A stretch of DNA of 64,000 nt from Entoloma clypeatum. Its lineage: Eukaryota; Basidiomycota; Agaricomycetes; Agaricales; Entolomataceae. The translations under genes and the position numbers were made by a program. The first letter of the stretch is position 1; each line of letters starts with the position of its first letter. A model generated the notes under the pieces. The model was given only the letters and a program-made list of their open reading frames with translations. It did no database searches and was not told the DNA's origin. The stretch spans positions 5,022,001 to 5,086,000 of the forward strand of contig OY751491.1 in assembly GCA_963565915.1 (NCBI GenBank), in the 5' to 3' direction. This document shows positions 43,449-53,196 of this stretch, piece by piece.

Positions 43449-45404
43449 ATGAAACTGCACGATTTTCTCGTGGAACACGCAAAGTTTCCATTTCCTCACC
43501 CTAACGAAGATCGAACCGCGGGGACTACCGATATATCTCAACTTGAAGTTGCATTGCTCGAGAGAGAGTGGAAGGCTGGACATGCCGTGCGAGACGATAC
43601 TCTCGTTCAGAAGCTCTGCCAGGCCCTCAAGGACATCCTTGGGGACACCGATTTATCAGCTGGTGCTGAAGATTATCTCCTAGCCAGCTTTTCGCCTAAA
43701 TTGCAAGTCGATGAGCTTGGAACAGAAGATGAAGACTGGGACACGAATCCAAGTGAAGCTCAGGTGAGTATTTAAACGAACTCTAGATCATCATTCGGAC
43801 TGACGTGGGCACAGAGTCGGACATTGTTACACAAGGGGTTCTTAGAAGCCACGCGCAAGTGTTTGGGACGATGTGGTCCGTATCGCTTCAAAACTGCTAA
43901 AGAACAATCGGTCGAAGGAGGAAGTTCCAAGGTTGATTACGTTTCCATGGTGAACAACGAATCGAAGGCACTCTTAGAGGCAAAGTCACCATCTGTCATG
44001 AAGAAAGTCGGTGCTAAGCTCCCGCCGCATGGCATCAAGTTGACATGGGTTAGTCGTCAATCTTTGGTACCGAAAATTCTTTCGAGGGTGAGTGCGCTAT
44101 TTCCTGCCCGTTACAACATCTGTTCTAAAGGGATGCATGCAGGTCGCGTTGTACCTGGGCTTGAGACAGTTGGAATGGCTGTTCCTTTCCTGCCACAATT
44201 ATTGGATCGTGTGCCGGCTTGTGAAAGATGACGACCATCCTTATCTTGCGTACTCGCCAGAAATCTCTATCAAAGACTCATCGGAGCCTTTTCGAGCATT
44301 CCTTGGTGCCATTCTATCCGTTGTCAAGGATGTTCCTGTCGAGCGTAGCGCGTACAAGTCAGATATGAAACTTGATTTTATTACCGAGAAAGAAGAAGAC
44401 GATGGTCCCCTACCTGAAGATGACATCGACGATGATTCGGGATCGTATCAGGATAGTTCAAGTGAAACGGCCACCACCAGCCACCGAGCCACCCGTAGCC
44501 GTGCTCATGCTGAGCATGAGAATACCGAATCTGAGCTAATTGTTCGTTTGTTCATTGGGCGATATTTATCACTTGACTTCAAGTTGCTCATTTACTCTTA
44601 GGTTACTTTGTCTTCCCCGAAATCTCCCGAATATTTCCAAGTATGGTTGCATCTCTATAGCATGTGGAACAACACGCTTGCTCTCCCCCAGTGCGCCAAG
44701 AGCAGCAAACAGCGCCTATGGCTTACCCGCTTTGTAGCCTCGGGTTCGACTGGCAATGTCTGGGAATGTCATTTTGATAACTTTGACGACGTGTTCGCCA
44801 TCAAGGTCGTTGAGGTGTTACGCCCATCCGATGCAGGCAGCCGAGAACGACTACGTAATGAGTTTAACGTCTACCTAACCCTGGAAAGGGCGTATAACTC
44901 TGGTCAATTACGCGATCACATCGCTCCACGCTGCTATGGGGCATTTAAGGGCAATCACATGGATGTTCTCATCCTTGATTTATGTGAAGGCATTCTCAAT
45001 CAGTGGGGAGAGCTCAGCATTCTTGAGCGGTAAGTGGTAGCAACCATGCTGAAGTAATTGCTCTGACTGTCGAAACACCAGATCCCAAGTATATCAGTTG
45101 GTACAGGACCTGCACCGTATTGGAATAGTACATGGAGACCTCGAACCCCGGAATATAGCGTGTGCTCGTGGAGGTGGGTTCTGTCTCATCGATTTTTCCG
45201 AGAGTAAGATGCATCTCTGCAAGGAGAGTAAGGTACGATGCATGACCACTTCACTCTCTTAGTTACTTACAGGTAAATAAGGTTGGCCACCTGGGCATTC
45301 AAACCGCCCCAGCCCAAAATCAGACGTGTCCCGAACTGCGAACATTGCGAAACTGCTTATGGGAGCGACAGCCCCTTAGAGCCAATTGTATAAATTCGGG
45401 TTGA
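43449..45404 (+). CDS. Fungal-type protein kinase (FunK1-like)
   Basis: Six exons (43449-43763, 43815-44087, 44143-44541, 44602-45029, 45082-45232, 45273-45404) join in frame to about 565 residues. The N-terminal half (LGLRQLEWLFLSCHNYWIVC, SSEPFRAFLGAILSVVKDV) is the region that precedes the kinase fold in this basidiomycete family. The kinase part has a glycine loop (VASGSTGNVWE), the lysine in FAIKVVE, a catalytic HGDLEPRN (HRD position) and DFSES where most kinases have DFG. The C-terminus ends CPELRTLRNCLWERQP. Function beyond phosphorylation is unknown. This is the last host gene; telomere-associated sequence begins just after its stop. Confidence 0.8.
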
Positions 45405-46005
45405 AAGGCGCTCAATCATTACCAACGTTGTTCCTACTGTGGGCGAAAGCCGACGGTGCTTTTCGACTTCAGTTCGGGTGATTCGACAAGCGAAAGACAC
45501 CCAAGGTTTAGAAGGGGTTATCTAGAAGAATTATACTCCACTTTTAAGGAGTAGACCCTAAAGTGCTTTCACATATCTGGGGATTGTGAGTATCTCAAAA
45601 GGGGGGTTAGGAGAGGAGCACTACGACGAGCGCAGGGTTAGGGAAGAAGTAGTTCCTTCACAAAGAAGGACTATGGAAGGGGGCGACTGTGGGGCCTACT
45701 AGTAGTCCCTATAGTACTCGGGCCACAAGCTTTCTGTTTGCTAAACGAACATACTGTACTTTTACGACCGTAGGTTCACACAACGCGTAACCCCGATTTT
45801 TTTTTTGACCCCGGAAATAATTTTTTCTCGATTTATCCGAATTTTGGGGATTTGTCGGAAAAACTTTTTGGTCAGGTGCGTGAACCTATGGTTGTAATAG
45901 TACAGTATGTGTAGAATAACAAAAAAAAAGAAGGGGTTAGGGGTTAGGGAAGAAGTAGTTCCTTCGCAAAGAAGGACTATGGAAGGGGGCGACTGTGGGG
46001 CCTGT

Positions 46006-46084
46006 GCCGAGTGGACAATAGGACTTGGGGAAAGTCCAGGATCCTATTTCGGCCTTTAAAGGCCTCATCAGGTCCGAATACGGC
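46006..46084 (-). ncRNA. Hammerhead ribozyme, older copy 1
   Basis: Same architecture as the young copies: core CTGATGA, stem II GGCCTTTAAAGGCC, core GAAA, stem III TAGGA/TCCTA, cleavage triplet ATT, and stem I GGAC/GTCC extended by GCCG/CGGC across a small internal loop (TATTC opposite ACT). The loop sequences differ from the young copies while all helices are kept, which supports selection for the fold. Confidence 0.85.
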
Positions 46085-46375
46085 AATCGTTGAGTCATTC
46101 CAGAGAACAATAACGCTATTGTTCTCTGGGACAGCTGACTCTGCCTATTGTTCACTTTTGGGCCTAGTCTGACAGCGGCGTGACAGGGAAGCACGCCACA
46201 ACCCGGAACCGAACAGGGTCCCGAAGGGACCCTGCAAGGACAAGGCTATGGGGAATCCCCATCAGCAAACCGACAGAAAGGCGCACCACAGTGAACCGAA
46301 ATAGCGAGTCGTTCCCAAATCAAAGTCTCAAGAACTTTGAAGACGAAAAGCTATCCCGAAGGATATACAACAAGT

Positions 46376-46400
46376 AGGGGTTAGGGGTTAGGGGTTAGGG
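46376..46400 (+). repeat. Telomere-like repeat tract
   Basis: About three to four TTAGGGG units on the + strand between two older pLTR fragments. Confidence 0.75.
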
Positions 46401-46508
46401 GAGTGCGACTGAAGGGCCTGTGTGCCGATGTGGACAATAGGACTTGGGAGGGGGTAGTATTTCCAACGCCAAGGACGATGGAGGGAAGGAAGCGACTGGG
46501 GGGCCTGT

Positions 46509-46587
46509 GCCGAGTGGACAATAGGACTTGGGGAAAGTCCAGGATCCTATTTCGGCCTTTAAAGGCCTCATCAGGTCCGAATACGGC
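46509..46587 (-). ncRNA. Hammerhead ribozyme, older copy 2
   Basis: Core and helices as in older copy 1, within a second pLTR fragment. A third fragment just to the left (about 46410-46455) has only the 3' strand of stems I and III and is truncated before the core. Confidence 0.85.
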
Positions 46588-47101
46588 AATCGGTTGAGTC
46601 ATCTGAAGAACAATAGAACTATTGTTCTACAGGTCAACTGACTCCGCCTATTGTCCACCACGTTCACACGAACTGTCATCCGTGGGAGAAAAACGCCACA
46701 CAGCGCTCACCAATGTCCAGATCGGACTTCAGGATCTAGGGAGCACCCCTTTCTAGACAAGAAGGAGCGCCTGATCCTTCTCCAGATCAAGCAGGGTGCA
46801 ACCGATGACCCGATAAGAATCAGAGGTAAGGCTATGGGGAATCCCCATCACGGACCGAAGGTCCGGTGAGGTCCGGGTGGACCGAATCGCATGTGATGTT
46901 CCCAGAACACCGGTCTTAAGACCCAGTGATCAACGATCACGGCGATCAGCGAATGTGAAAAGATACCTAAGGGTCACGTGACTTGGATGACCGGGGGGTC
47001 ACCTTCGTCGCGTAACGCTCTACAATTACCAAACAGAGTACGAGTCGTGTACTACTTCCCAAAGCGCAGTATTTACAGTACTACAGCAGCGCCTTATCAA
47101 A

Positions 47102-47216
47102 GGGCGGACTCGCCTAACCTTAACCGGTTAGGGTTAACCGGTTAGGGTTAGGTTAGGAGTCAGGGGTTACCTGTTAGGGGTAAAGGTTAGGTTAACAGGG
47201 TTAACTGTTAATTCAC
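47102..47216 (+). repeat. Degenerate telomeric repeats left of element A
   Basis: Mixed TTAGGG, TTAGG and TTAACCGG units (e.g. TAACCGGTTAGGGTTAACC). They adjoin the 3' end of element A in its sense direction, the position expected if the element was primed from a telomeric 3' end. Confidence 0.8.
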
Positions 47217-47614
47217 ATTAATAGGCGGGCAATCATTATTTAGATGAAAGCTGCGCTTACGGTTAGGGTTAGACGCCCTAGGCTTTTGCCAATCGAAACG
47301 ACATCGATTTTCTGTAAGGCTTTAGGCCAGTTGTGTTGACAAGGTGGAGTTCCACCACCTGTAAAAGAACCGGAATGCTCAGAATCAAGCGAAGGGACTT
47401 ACCGTGAGGTAGGTATGTCTGTGGAATAAGGAGTCAATTCTCACTATTGTGGATCTCTAGCGTTGCTCTCCCATATGCTCCCACCCCAGCGTTCGTACTT
47501 AAACTACTGACTAAAATGGGGGTACACATGCAATTACGCAGGTAGGCCTAGCCGGATCATCCAACTGATCTCCCACATCCCTTCTTGCTGTCCAAGAACA
47601 GCAAAGACACAAGA
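47217..47614 (-). other. 3' untranslated region of element A
   Basis: Between the reverse transcriptase stop and the telomeric repeats; related to 52784-53196, 57058-57470 and 62777-63189. It contains an internal GGTTAGGGTTAG at 47259-47271. Confidence 0.6.
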
Positions 47615-50600
47615 CTAGTTTTTAGCCAGCCAAGCGTCTCCAAGACTCTGACGAGTATTAACAAGGTTCGCCAATGCCCTCCCTTCGGTTTCGGAATCTT
47701 CCGAATCTGAGGAGTCCTCGATATCTGCAGCAGACAGTCGACGGGTGGGCGAGAGGCGAGAAGCTTCCTTGTCCATTCCTGTGATCACCACCTTTTTCCA
47801 AAGGCTGGTCAAATCAAACAAGTTCAGAGTGCGCTTCCGCGACACTAAGAACTTTTTCTTATCAAATCCTAATACCCTAATGTCCGGCATGGGGGCGATG
47901 CCCCCAGAAGTGTGGACTTCAACAGTCAGGTCCTCATCGTCCACAACAGACGACAAGTCCCCGGTGTCAGCCGAGAAACGCGGGTACGAGAGGGAGAATT
48001 TCCCTTGCTCGGCGTTACTTAAATAAGTGCGCCAGAATCCGATGATGGTGTCACCAAGTTCTTTTGCGGAGAAGTAATTCCATGCCTCGTTGAATTCAGA
48101 CTTAAGTACCAACACTTCTGCCGGTGCCTTTCTCTGTTCGTTGAGACGTTTTGCCCAACTGTCAGCACTGTACTTCTTAAGCCAGGCTCTAACGAGTTCT
48201 TCGGGGTAGCCGCGCTTCACGTACAACAAAACCAATTGTTGCAGTGCCCTAAGGTAAGTTGATTGTAAACTACACAGCGTGGCGAGCCTCGACATTTCAC
48301 CAATAAAAGTCCCTCTTTTGACATCGAGGGGATGGTAGGAAATGTATGGAATTCTTTCCAGGTTGGAGCGTGCTTTGCGATAAGGCATGTGTTGTAAGAC
48401 GCCGCTTTCGTCGCGATACAACATCATGTCCAAGAAGGATTGATGAGATCCGGACACGTTCCACTCGATAACACAATCTTCAATGACGACTTTCTGGATA
48501 GTGCGAAGCGCTTCAGCTTCGCTACTAGCGTATACTAGTCCTAGTACATCATCAATGTACCTACCGTAGAATGCTACGTTAGGATCCTCCATAACTCCAC
48601 ATTTTCTCTCGTACCACCAACCGTACAAGTTGGCTAGGTCAGGAGAATCAGCTACGCCCATAGCAAGGCCTCGACGCTGTTTGTAGAATTTTCCTTGGAA
48701 TTGTGTTATTAAATTAAGGTTACCAACTAGGAGACACTGCAGGAAAAGTTGATGCAGTTGTAAATCGTCTCTGTCAATCACCGCGTAGTCTGCGTCTATA
48801 TCAAAGCCAGACCATTCGCAATATAGAAAGTCAACGATGTCAAGACACCTTTGAATTGGAATGGAGGGATAGAACGCGACGACGTCGCCGGTGACAAGAT
48901 AAAATCTCTTGTTGGGAATCATCCTTAATTTACTCAATTTTATCGCCAAATCTTTGGTACCGTGAATAACGGTAGGCGCCGCCTTAACAAGCGGTTTGAG
49001 ACATTTAGAAATGTACTTAGCAGCAGGGTTCTGGATGGCACTGTGGCACGGAATAATTGGTCGCATTTTAACGGGTTCCTTGTGGATTTTAGGAATCCCG
49101 TAAAATTGCGGCACAGTATGTTTAGCGAACTCTTTGTTTTCTTCTTTGAGTGTGATTTTCGATCGCAAAAATCGCGCTAACTGCTTGCCAAGGGGATGAA
49201 CGTCAAAAGCAAGTTTTGCTAAGTCGCCCATGGCAGTACATTGGTGAGCAAATATAAGATTCGCCTGGAACTCCGGAATTTCTATATAGTTCTGGAGATC
49301 ATTAAGGAGATCTAAGCTCTTCTCTATTATCCAATCCCGACGCGAGACTGCTATGCCCAAATTCTTATCTGTCATGGTAACGACATAGTCATTATCATAC
49401 AGAAAGCGCTGGATTAGTCGAGTAGACGGTGCGTTCGGATTGCGTGGTACGTCTTTCTTAGACTCCCGGATTTTAGATATCGTATCCATGACGAAGATCT
49501 TACCGAGAGTCAATCCATGCGCTATATAAGCAGGGACTTTGGGTAGTTTCTGAGATGTCTCATGTTCTACCTCAAAGTCTGGATCGTAGAGATTTGAAGT
49601 TCCTTCAGTAAAGGAGAAGTAAATGCGCCACAATAGGCGTCGACGGAAGTCATTATAGGCTTCCGTTAATAACTTAGTGTTAATTTTACTATTGAACATA
49701 TAGTTCAATCCTACTGAAAGTTGATGTTCAACTTCTAAGGGCAGATTCACACCGGGGGAGCGATGAACGTGGTCTTTGTATTGGGCAGCCAATAATACAG
49801 ATATTGGTGTAATACAATGTACATACGCAACGGCGGAAGGAAACGGAAGCAATAAAACCGAATCCGGGTAAGTAGAAGGTCTATTCCAGACAGCGTTGCC
49901 ACTCACGTTGTAAAGCGTGGGGGCCGAAGCCCCGAAAGAAATATTGGCGGTTAGGACCGCGCCTTCCCCTTCCCCTTGGCGTCCTTTCGAGGAGCCTTCT
50001 TGCCCTTGGGGGGGTCTCCAGTTGAGCGTGCCTTGGCCCTGGCTTTGCGGGCGGGGGGCGGCACGAACGGTTTCGGCGCAGGGGGCGTCGATTTGCTGGA
50101 GGATGCGGTGGAGGAGCGGGTCTTGCCATCCTTCTCCTTGTTCTTCTTGAACTTTAGTCCCTTGGGGAGGGACTGAGAAGTAGACCGGTAAGTCAATAAG
50201 ACTTAGTGGGGAAGGGAAGTAGTCACTTACCTTACCCAGCTCCTTGCCACCAAACCGTTTCGCGATTGCTTTCTCGAGCAGAGCCTCAAGGGACTCATTG
50301 GTGACGACGACGTCACCCTGCGCGACTTTCGCGGCGGCGGCGATTTCCTTCTTGCGTTCGATCTTGTGCTTTTGCGCGTTGTCGATGGCTTCGACAACGG
50401 AGATCACGCGAAGGGGGAACCGGACCAGAGCACGGGTGAAGGCGAGGGCGTTCTTCTTCACTTGCGGGTCGGGTATCCACTCCGAAATGACGAGCTCTCC
50501 GGGCTCGCCACCGTCCTCGAACACGGGGACCTGCTTGTCCTTGCACAAGACAGCGATCCTTTCCTTCACGACGACGTAGTAGGCGGTGTGAAGGCGTTGG

Positions 50601-51076
50601 GGAGTGAGCTCATTCTGGAGGAATTGGAATTCCGTCTCCTTTGCGCGAAAAAGATTGGCGAAGGCGGAATCGAGGAACTCCTTGTGAAGTTTCTCGGAGG
50701 CTTTGCGGAACGCGTCCGCTTCGGCCTGACCAGAGTAGCCCTTCGTAAATTGAAGAGCCGGTGCTGAGCGACGCACCTCGGGGGGATACTCCCCCCTGCT
50801 TTGAAAGTCGCGCCACCGGGCAAGGGTGGCGGACATGACGCAGAGCTGTTCAGTCTGCGCCTTTGTCTTCAGAAGAAGAGGGCGCAAAGCTACGCGATAG
50901 TCGAGAGGTACTTGGGCGACTACGTCCTCGACGCTGTTTGCGGCCGCAAGCGCGGCCACAAACATGGCGGAGGTGTCGTCCATCTCGGCGTTGGACTGCG
51001 CGGCGAGGACGCCGGCGAGTGGAGAGAGGGCGCGGTTGAAAGCGCCGGAGGCACGAAAAGCAGAAGCGGAAGCCAT
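47615..51076 (-). CDS. Penelope-like reverse transcriptase, element A
   Basis: The conserved start MASASAFRASGAFNRAL is at 51076; an in-frame ATG at 51166 lies upstream but the segment between is not conserved. Read without splicing it gives 1153 residues. Telomerase-like reverse transcriptase blocks: TDKNLGIAVSRRDWI, FYGIPKIHKEPVKMRPIIPC, TGDVVAFYPSIP (motif A, Asp731), RRGLAMGVADSPDLANLYG (motif B), YGRYIDDVLGLVY (motif C, Asp842-Asp843), FLDMMLYR (motif D). No endonuclease domain follows. A likely 58-nt intron at 50230-50173 (GTAAGT...TTCTCAG) is not a multiple of three and moves into a Lys/Pro-rich frame that stops at 49951. How the reverse transcriptase frame is regained after splicing is unsolved. 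Confidence 0.8.
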   Translation of the reverse strand: MASASAFRASGAFNRALSPLAGVLAAQSNAEMDDTSAMFVAALAAANSVEDVVAQVPLDYRVALRPLLLKTKAQTEQLCVMSATLARWRDFQSRGEYPPEVRRSAPALQFTKGYSGQAEADAFRKASEKLHKEFLDSAFANLFRAKETEFQFLQNELTPQRLHTAYYVVVKERIAVLCKDKQVPVFEDGGEPGELVISEWIPDPQVKKNALAFTRALVRFPLRVISVVEAIDNAQKHKIERKKEIAAAAKVAQGDVVVTNESLEALLEKAIAKRFGGKELGKVSDYFPSPLSLIDLPVYFSVPPQGTKVQEEQGEGWQDPLLHRILQQIDAPCAETVRAAPRPQSQGQGTLNWRPPQGQEGSSKGRQGEGEGAVLTANISFGASAPTLYNVSGNAVWNRPSTYPDSVLLLPFPSAVAYVHCITPISVLLAAQYKDHVHRSPGVNLPLEVEHQLSVGLNYMFNSKINTKLLTEAYNDFRRRLLWRIYFSFTEGTSNLYDPDFEVEHETSQKLPKVPAYIAHGLTLGKIFVMDTISKIRESKKDVPRNPNAPSTRLIQRFLYDNDYVVTMTDKNLGIAVSRRDWIIEKSLDLLNDLQNYIEIPEFQANLIFAHQCTAMGDLAKLAFDVHPLGKQLARFLRSKITLKEENKEFAKHTVPQFYGIPKIHKEPVKMRPIIPCHSAIQNPAAKYISKCLKPLVKAAPTVIHGTKDLAIKLSKLRMIPNKRFYLVTGDVVAFYPSIPIQRCLDIVDFLYCEWSGFDIDADYAVIDRDDLQLHQLFLQCLLVGNLNLITQFQGKFYKQRRGLAMGVADSPDLANLYGWWYERKCGVMEDPNVAFYGRYIDDVLGLVYASSEAEALRTIQKVVIEDCVIEWNVSGSHQSFLDMMLYRDESGVLQHMPYRKARSNLERIPYISYHPLDVKRGTFIGEMSRLATLCSLQSTYLRALQQLVLLYVKRGYPEELVRAWLKKYSADSWAKRLNEQRKAPAEVLVLKSEFNEAWNYFSAKELGDTIIGFWRTYLSNAEQGKFSLSYPRFSADTGDLSSVVDDEDLTVEVHTSGGIAPMPDIRVLGFDKKKFLVSRKRTLNLFDLTSLWKKVVITGMDKEASRLSPTRRLSAADIEDSSDSEDSETEGRALANLVNTRQSLGDAWLAKN
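50173..50230 (-). other. Probable intron in the reverse transcriptase gene, element A
   Basis: Donor GTAAGT, CTTAC-like branch, pyrimidine-rich acceptor TTCTCAG, 58 nt. The matching intron of element C is 64 nt. Both are 1 mod 3, so splicing changes frame; the spliced frame (LPKGLKFKKNKEKDGKTRSS) is nearly identical between the elements. Confidence 0.6.
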
Positions 51077-51178
51077 TGAGGGCAGGGGAAGGGGAGATGT
51101 TGGAGAGGGGGTGTTGACAAGAACGGTGTGCAAGATTGTCGGAAGTGTTGGGCATAAGACAGTCAAGAGGGGTTAGGG

Positions 51179-51921
51179 GAGGAGCACTACGACGAGCGCA
51201 GCGAGGAGGAGTGCGACTGAGGGGCCTGTGTGCCGATGTGGACAATAGGACTTGGGATAAGTCCAGGATCCTATTTCGGCCTTTATAGGCCTCATCAGGT
51301 CCGAAAACGGCAATCGGTTGAGTCATGCCAGAGAACAATAACGCTATTGTTCTCTGGGGCAGCTGACTCTGCCTATTGTTCACTTCGACACACAGTCCGA
51401 CAGTCGCGCGACAGGGAAGACGCCACACGGCGCTCGCCCAGACAGCGCCCATCACAGGCACGTGCCACCATGAAGTTTCATAGTAGCACGTGCCTCAGGA
51501 CCCTGCAAGGGTAAGGCTATGGGGAATCCCCATCACGGACCAGCGGTCCGGGTGAGATCCGAGTGAACCGAGATAACGGATCGCTCCCACATCAAAGTCC
51601 GAAGATCTTTGAAGGCGAAGACCGTTATCCCGAAGGACACACAACAAGAAAACTAACCAATACCCAGTAACATGTAAGAACAGTTACGGGAAACCACCTA
51701 AGTACATTATTTACGAAATGTACGTAAAAACGCCAGACACAATGGTCGACATCAGAGCTGGAGTAAGCAAGGGCGAACAAGCAAGCCATCTCATCGCTAG
51801 ACATGTCGATTGTTCGAACCGACACCAGCTGAGCGAGATGACCCACATTCCCAACCCAACCCTAGGGTTGGGCGCACGTCCGTCGTTGAGTCTAGCAAAG
51901 GCCGGACTCACCCCCAGCCCC
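51179..51921 (-). repeat. pLTR 1 (Penelope-like terminal repeat)
   Basis: About 743 bp from GAGGAGCACTACGACGAGCG to CACCCCCAGCCCC, bounded on both sides by TTAGGG-like bases. It carries the hammerhead ribozyme (51232-51311), a perfect 13-bp hairpin (CCAGAGAACAATA with 4-nt loop), a CACGTGCC inverted repeat and the small hairpins ATGGGGAATCCCCAT and CGGACCAGCGGTCCG. It differs from pLTR 2-5 by a handful of transitions. Confidence 0.85.
51232..51311 (-). ncRNA. Hammerhead ribozyme in pLTR 1
   Basis: Read on the - strand from 51311: GCCG, loop, GGAC (stem I 5' strand), core CTGATGA (51298-51292), stem II GGCCT/AGGCC with loop ATAA (51291-51278), core GAAA (51277-51274), stem III TAGGA/TCCTA (51273-51269 with 51250-51246), cleavage triplet ATT (51246-51244), then GTCC and CGGC closing stem I. 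Cleavage is expected between 51244 and 51243. Stems II and III are looped, so it is a type I form. It lies about 160-240 nt upstream of the reverse transcriptase start of element A, on the same strand. Confidence 0.9.
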
Positions 51922-51958
51922 TAACGTTAACCGGTTAGGGTTAGGTTAGGGGTTAGGG
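51918..51958 (+). repeat. Telomere-like tract between pLTR 1 and 2
   Basis: CCCTAACGTTAACCGGTTAG then TTAGG, TTAGGGG units; joins two pLTRs head to tail. Confidence 0.8.
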
Positions 51959-52701
51959 GAGGAGCACTACGACGAGCGCAGCGAGGAGGAGTGCGACTGA
52001 GGGGCCTGTGTGCCGATGTGGACAATAGGACTTGGGATAAGTCCAGGATCCTATTTCGGCCTTTATAGGCCTCATCAGGTCCGAAAACGGCAATCGGTTG
52101 AGTCATGCCAGAGAACAATAACGCTATTGTTCTCTGGGGCAGCTGACTCTGCCTATTGTTCACTTCGACACATAGTCCGACAGTCGCGCGACAGGGAAGA
52201 CGCCACACGGCGCTCGCCCAGACAGCGCCCATCACAGGCACGTGCCACCATGAAATTTCATAGTAACACGTGCCTCAGGACCCTGCAAGGGTAAGGCTAT
52301 GGGGAATCCCCATCACGGACCAGCGGTCCGGGTGAGACCCGAGTGAACCGAGATAACGGATCGCTCCCACATCAAAGTCCGAAGATCTTTGAAGGCGAAG
52401 ACCGTTATCCCAAAGGACACACAACAAGAAAACTAACCAATACCCAGTAACATGTAAGAACAGTTACGGGAAACCACCTAAGTACATTATTTACGAAATG
52501 TACGTAAAAACGCCAGACACAATGGTCGACATCAGAGCTGGAGTAAGCAAGGGCGAACAAGCAAGTCATCTCATCGCTAGACATGTCGATTGTTCGAACC
52601 GACACCAGCTGAGCGAGATGACCCACATTCCCAACCCAACCCTAGGGTTGGGCGCACGTCCGTCGTTGAGTCTAGCAAAGGCCGGACTCACCCCCAGCCC
52701 C
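51959..52701 (-). repeat. pLTR 2
   Basis: Tandem copy of pLTR 1 with few transitions; matches pLTR 3, 4 and 5 in the parts compared. It lies downstream (sense direction) of element B. Confidence 0.85.
52012..52091 (-). ncRNA. Hammerhead ribozyme in pLTR 2
   Basis: Same bases and fold as the copy in pLTR 1; cleavage expected between 52024 and 52023 on the - strand. Confidence 0.9.
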
Positions 52702-52783
52702 TAACGTTAACCGGTTAGGGTTAGGTTAGGGGTTAGGGGTTAGGAGTAAGGGGTTACTGTTAGGGGGTAAGGTTAGGTTAAGC
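52699..52783 (+). repeat. Telomere-like tract at the 3' side of element B
   Basis: TTAGGG, TTAGG and TTAGGGG units on the + strand, becoming irregular towards 52783. Confidence 0.8.
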
Positions 52784-53196
52784 TGTTGGCTATTGTGTGT
52801 CAATAGGCAGGCATATATCTTTTCAATATAAACTGAGCTTACGGTTAGGGTTAGGCTCCAAGGCTAATTCCTATGGTTTTCCATTGCGCACGAAGGCGCT
52901 ATACCGTAAGTCGTTGGTCAGCTACACCGACAGGGTGGATTTTCACCACCGTTAAAGAACCGGAATGGTCAGAGAATGAAGGGGGACTCACTTTCGTAGG
53001 TAAGTCTGTGGTAGCAAGGAGTTAATTCTCACTATTATGGTACTCTAGCGTTGTTCTCCCATATGCTCCTTCCGCAGCGTTCGTACTTAAACTACTAACT
53101 ACAAAAGGGATACACACGCCATAACGCAGGTAGGTCTAGCCGGTACATCCAACTGTTCTCCCATATCCCCCTCGACGCCGCGAAGCGCCAAGACAC

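Larger units (their letters stand above)
45405..47101. repeat. Old telomere-associated mosaic of pLTR pieces and G-rich repeats
   Basis: Truncated pieces of the Penelope-like element pLTR alternate with degenerate TTAGGG-like sequence. The pLTR opening GGAGCACTACGACGAGCGCA appears at about 45616-45635. Two longer pLTR pieces run about 45960-46375 and 46455-47000, each with a ribozyme fold, and a 3'-half ribozyme piece lies near 46410-46455. These copies differ from the young ones in many bases (for instance, stem-loop TTTAAA instead of TTATAG), so they are older. A stretch at 45700-45930, including a T10 run, is not recognised. Confidence 0.7.
47102..51178 (-). mobile_element. Penelope-like element A (endonuclease-lacking, Coprina-like), complete
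   Basis: From left to right on the + strand: degenerate TTAGGG repeats (47102-47216), a 3' region of about 400 bp, the reverse transcriptase gene on the - strand, its leader, and TTAGGG-like bases at 51171-51178 that join the next pLTR. It is flanked to the right by two tandem pLTRs. The protein differs at scattered positions from the copies to the right, so this is an older or distinct subfamily member. No GIY-YIG endonuclease domain is seen after the reverse transcriptase, which matches the telomere-attached Penelope-like group of fungi. Confidence 0.8.

Noticed and set aside
47615..51076. Reverse transcriptase considered as the host telomerase catalytic subunit
   Set aside because: It is multicopy, lacks telomerase N-terminal motifs, carries Penelope-type blocks such as GIPKIHK and occurs with pLTRs and ribozymes; the likeness to telomerase is the known relation of Penelope-like enzymes.
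51230..51514. Recurring 94-residue open frames on the + strand of each pLTR
   Set aside because: They run antisense over the ribozyme and hairpins, and are conserved only because the DNA is; no coding signature was seen.
51311..51560. Hairpin cluster considered as a second ribozyme (HDV-like or twister)
   Set aside because: No conserved core of those classes could be matched by eye; it is kept only as a structured region.
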